A stretch of DNA of 6,148 bases from NCBI GenBank assembly GCA_023252315.1, contig JAJPEB010000081.1, positions 1-6,148 of the forward strand. The letters are read 5' to 3'. The notes under the pieces were generated by a model that worked only from the letters and a program-made list of their open reading frames with translations, was not told the DNA's origin and made no database searches. Positions 5,391 through 6,148 of the stretch are shown one piece after another. Source of the stretch: Candidatus Woesearchaeota archaeon. Its GTDB lineage: Archaea; Nanobdellota; Nanobdellia; Woesearchaeales; UBA525. The position numbers and the translations under genes were made by a program. Position 1 is the stretch's first letter; each line of letters starts with the position of its first letter.

Positions 5391-5894
5391 ATGCGCATCG
5401 CTCCCATGAGGGTCGCGGAAGCGGGGCCGCACGGCCTCGCGGGGCTTCTCGGCGCCGCATCGTACCTGCAGAAGAGCTCATGCATCTCGCGCGGCGATCG
5501 CACATGGACCGCGTACGTGCGCAATGGCGCCGCCGGCTTCGACTTCGCGTACGCGAGCGACGCGGGCGATCTCATCGTGACGACGTGCAACGACAAGGCG
5601 CACGGCGCGAGGTCGCGCCAGTACCATTGCGATACGCTCACCGACCTGCTCGGGGCGTACGAGCGGGAGGAGTCGCTGCGGCTCGCGAAGCCTCTCGTCA
5701 GGGGCATGCGCGCGCTCGGCCGCCTCGTGGGCATCGGGCGCGAGGGCGCAGAGGCGGCGCCGTACGATCCCGCGCGCGTGCGCTACGGCAAGGACGCGCT
5801 CAGCTACGTCGTGGCGCAGGCGGATCCGCAGAGCAATCGCCTTAGGCACGTCCCGGGATCGCTGCTCGCGGCCGTACGGACAGCCAGAACCTAA
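5391..5894 (+). CDS. Hypothetical protein, probably cytosolic
   Basis: The product is 167 residues and no family is recognised. No signal peptide or convincing membrane helix is seen; residues 14-24 are only weakly hydrophobic. Residues 38-66 alternate polar and hydrophobic residues (TWTAYVRN, GFDFAYAS, DLIVTTC) like a few beta strands, and 81-115 look helical and basic. Cysteines lie at 31, 66 and 80, with His71 and His79 near the last two, but the spacing does not match a known zinc or iron-sulfur motif. An acidic-basic linker (117-131) precedes a short C-terminal part. The strand and frame are supported by strong third-position G/C and by a TATA box positioned for a leaderless start. It is preceded by the presumed hppA terminator, so it is a separate transcription unit and its proximity to hppA says little about its role. 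Confidence 0.7.
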   Translation: MRIAPMRVAEAGPHGLAGLLGAASYLQKSSCISRGDRTWTAYVRNGAAGFDFAYASDAGDLIVTTCNDKAHGARSRQYHCDTLTDLLGAYEREESLRLAKPLVRGMRALGRLVGIGREGAEAAPYDPARVRYGKDALSYVVAQADPQSNRLRHVPGSLLAAVRTART

Positions 5895-5934
5895 ACAGCA
5901 GTCCTGGACCGCTGCCGCAGGCCCGAAAGCAAGC

Positions 5935-5942
5935 GATAAATA
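5935..5942 (+). promoter_or_regulatory. TATA box of the partial gene at 5964
   Basis: GATAAATA ends 22 bases before the ATG at 5964. The sequence and spacing are nearly the same as those before the gene at 1949, so another leaderless transcript is predicted. Confidence 0.7.
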
Positions 5943-5963
5943 GGTGCCCGCATTCCCGCGCGC

Positions 5964-6148
5964 ATGGGCCTCACGCCCGAAGAGCGATGGAAGACCGGGC
6001 TCACCCGCGACGAGCTTGCGGATACGTTCATGCCGCATAGGCAGGTGCTCGAGAGGTTCCTCGTAAGGCATGGCTACAGCCTCGCATACGGGACGCACGA
6101 TGCGGACTGGCGCGGCGAGTACGTCTTGTGCGGCGACCCCATTCACAC
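5964..6148 (+). CDS. Hypothetical protein, N-terminal part only (3' end outside window)
   Basis: Sixty-one codons are visible before the window edge. The N-terminus is hydrophilic and begins MGLTPEERWK. A helical region (about 15-35) with basic and acidic residues is followed by an aromatic stretch with Tyr38, Tyr42, Trp49 and Tyr53, then Cys56. There is no signal peptide or membrane segment in the visible part. No family can be recognised from so little. The start is supported by the TATA box 22 bases upstream and by codon third positions rich in G/C. It follows the gene at 5391 by 69 bases with its own promoter, so it need not be co-regulated with it. Confidence 0.65.
   Translation, partial: MGLTPEERWKTGLTRDELADTFMPHRQVLERFLVRHGYSLAYGTHDADWRGEYVLCGDPIH

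Noticed and set aside
3120..5432. A 770-codon open frame on the minus strand, antisense to hppA
   Set aside because: Its product is a low-complexity Arg/Asp/Glu/His-rich sequence, the usual artefact of reading a G+C-rich membrane gene backwards. The hppA frame on the plus strand contains all family motifs.
5478..6146. A 222-codon minus-strand open frame across 5478-6146
   Set aside because: It runs across two plus-strand genes that have well-placed TATA boxes and strong third-position G/C, and its product is Arg/Ala-rich with no recognisable domain.
1..6148. CRISPR array, insertion sequence or defence system
   Set aside because: No regularly spaced direct repeats, transposase, terminal inverted repeats or nuclease/toxin genes were seen on either strand.

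Overview
The window looks like chromosomal DNA from a G+C-rich, uncultured archaeon. Five genes have an AT-rich TATA element ending 20-23 bases before the start codon. An archaeal transcript starting about 25 bases downstream of such a box would begin at or next to the ATG, so these genes look leaderless. No bacterial -35/-10 promoters stand out. Two other genes (the iron-sulfur protein and the pyrophosphatase) instead have G-rich Shine-Dalgarno-like sequences. The phylum cannot be fixed from this window; the proteins do not have the strongly acidic composition of haloarchaea.

Layout: (1) Minus strand, 1837 to 1: a small secreted or membrane-anchored beta-rich protein with a possible N-terminal histidine after signal cleavage, then a 342-nt gap with inverted repeats and a doubtful open frame, then a NapH/CcoG-like polytopic membrane iron-sulfur protein that runs off the left edge. 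(2) Plus strand, 1949-2290: a small membrane-anchored protein of unknown function, divergent from (1). (3) Plus strand, 2436-3224: a compact isopentenyltransferase of the MiaA/IPT superfamily, in DNA markedly poorer in G+C than its neighbours. (4) Plus strand, 3291-5282: a complete membrane-integral ion-pumping pyrophosphatase (hppA) with the sequence marks of the K+-dependent type and a probable Na+ (or Na+/H+) pump, followed by a 46-nt all-pyrimidine tract. (5) Plus strand, 5391-5894 and 5964-end: two hypothetical genes, each with its own TATA box; the second is cut by the window edge.

Functionally, the left pair suggests membrane redox chemistry at the cell surface, possibly metal-linked. 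The pyrophosphatase couples pyrophosphate hydrolysis to ion pumping. The isopentenyltransferase releases pyrophosphate when it prenylates adenine nucleotides, but the two genes appear to have separate promoters, so a shared role is speculative. The most notable item is the isopentenyltransferase: it lacks the tRNA-binding insertion of MiaA and has residues that resemble the Agrobacterium Tzs/Ipt cytokinin synthases, in an apparently archaeal genome.
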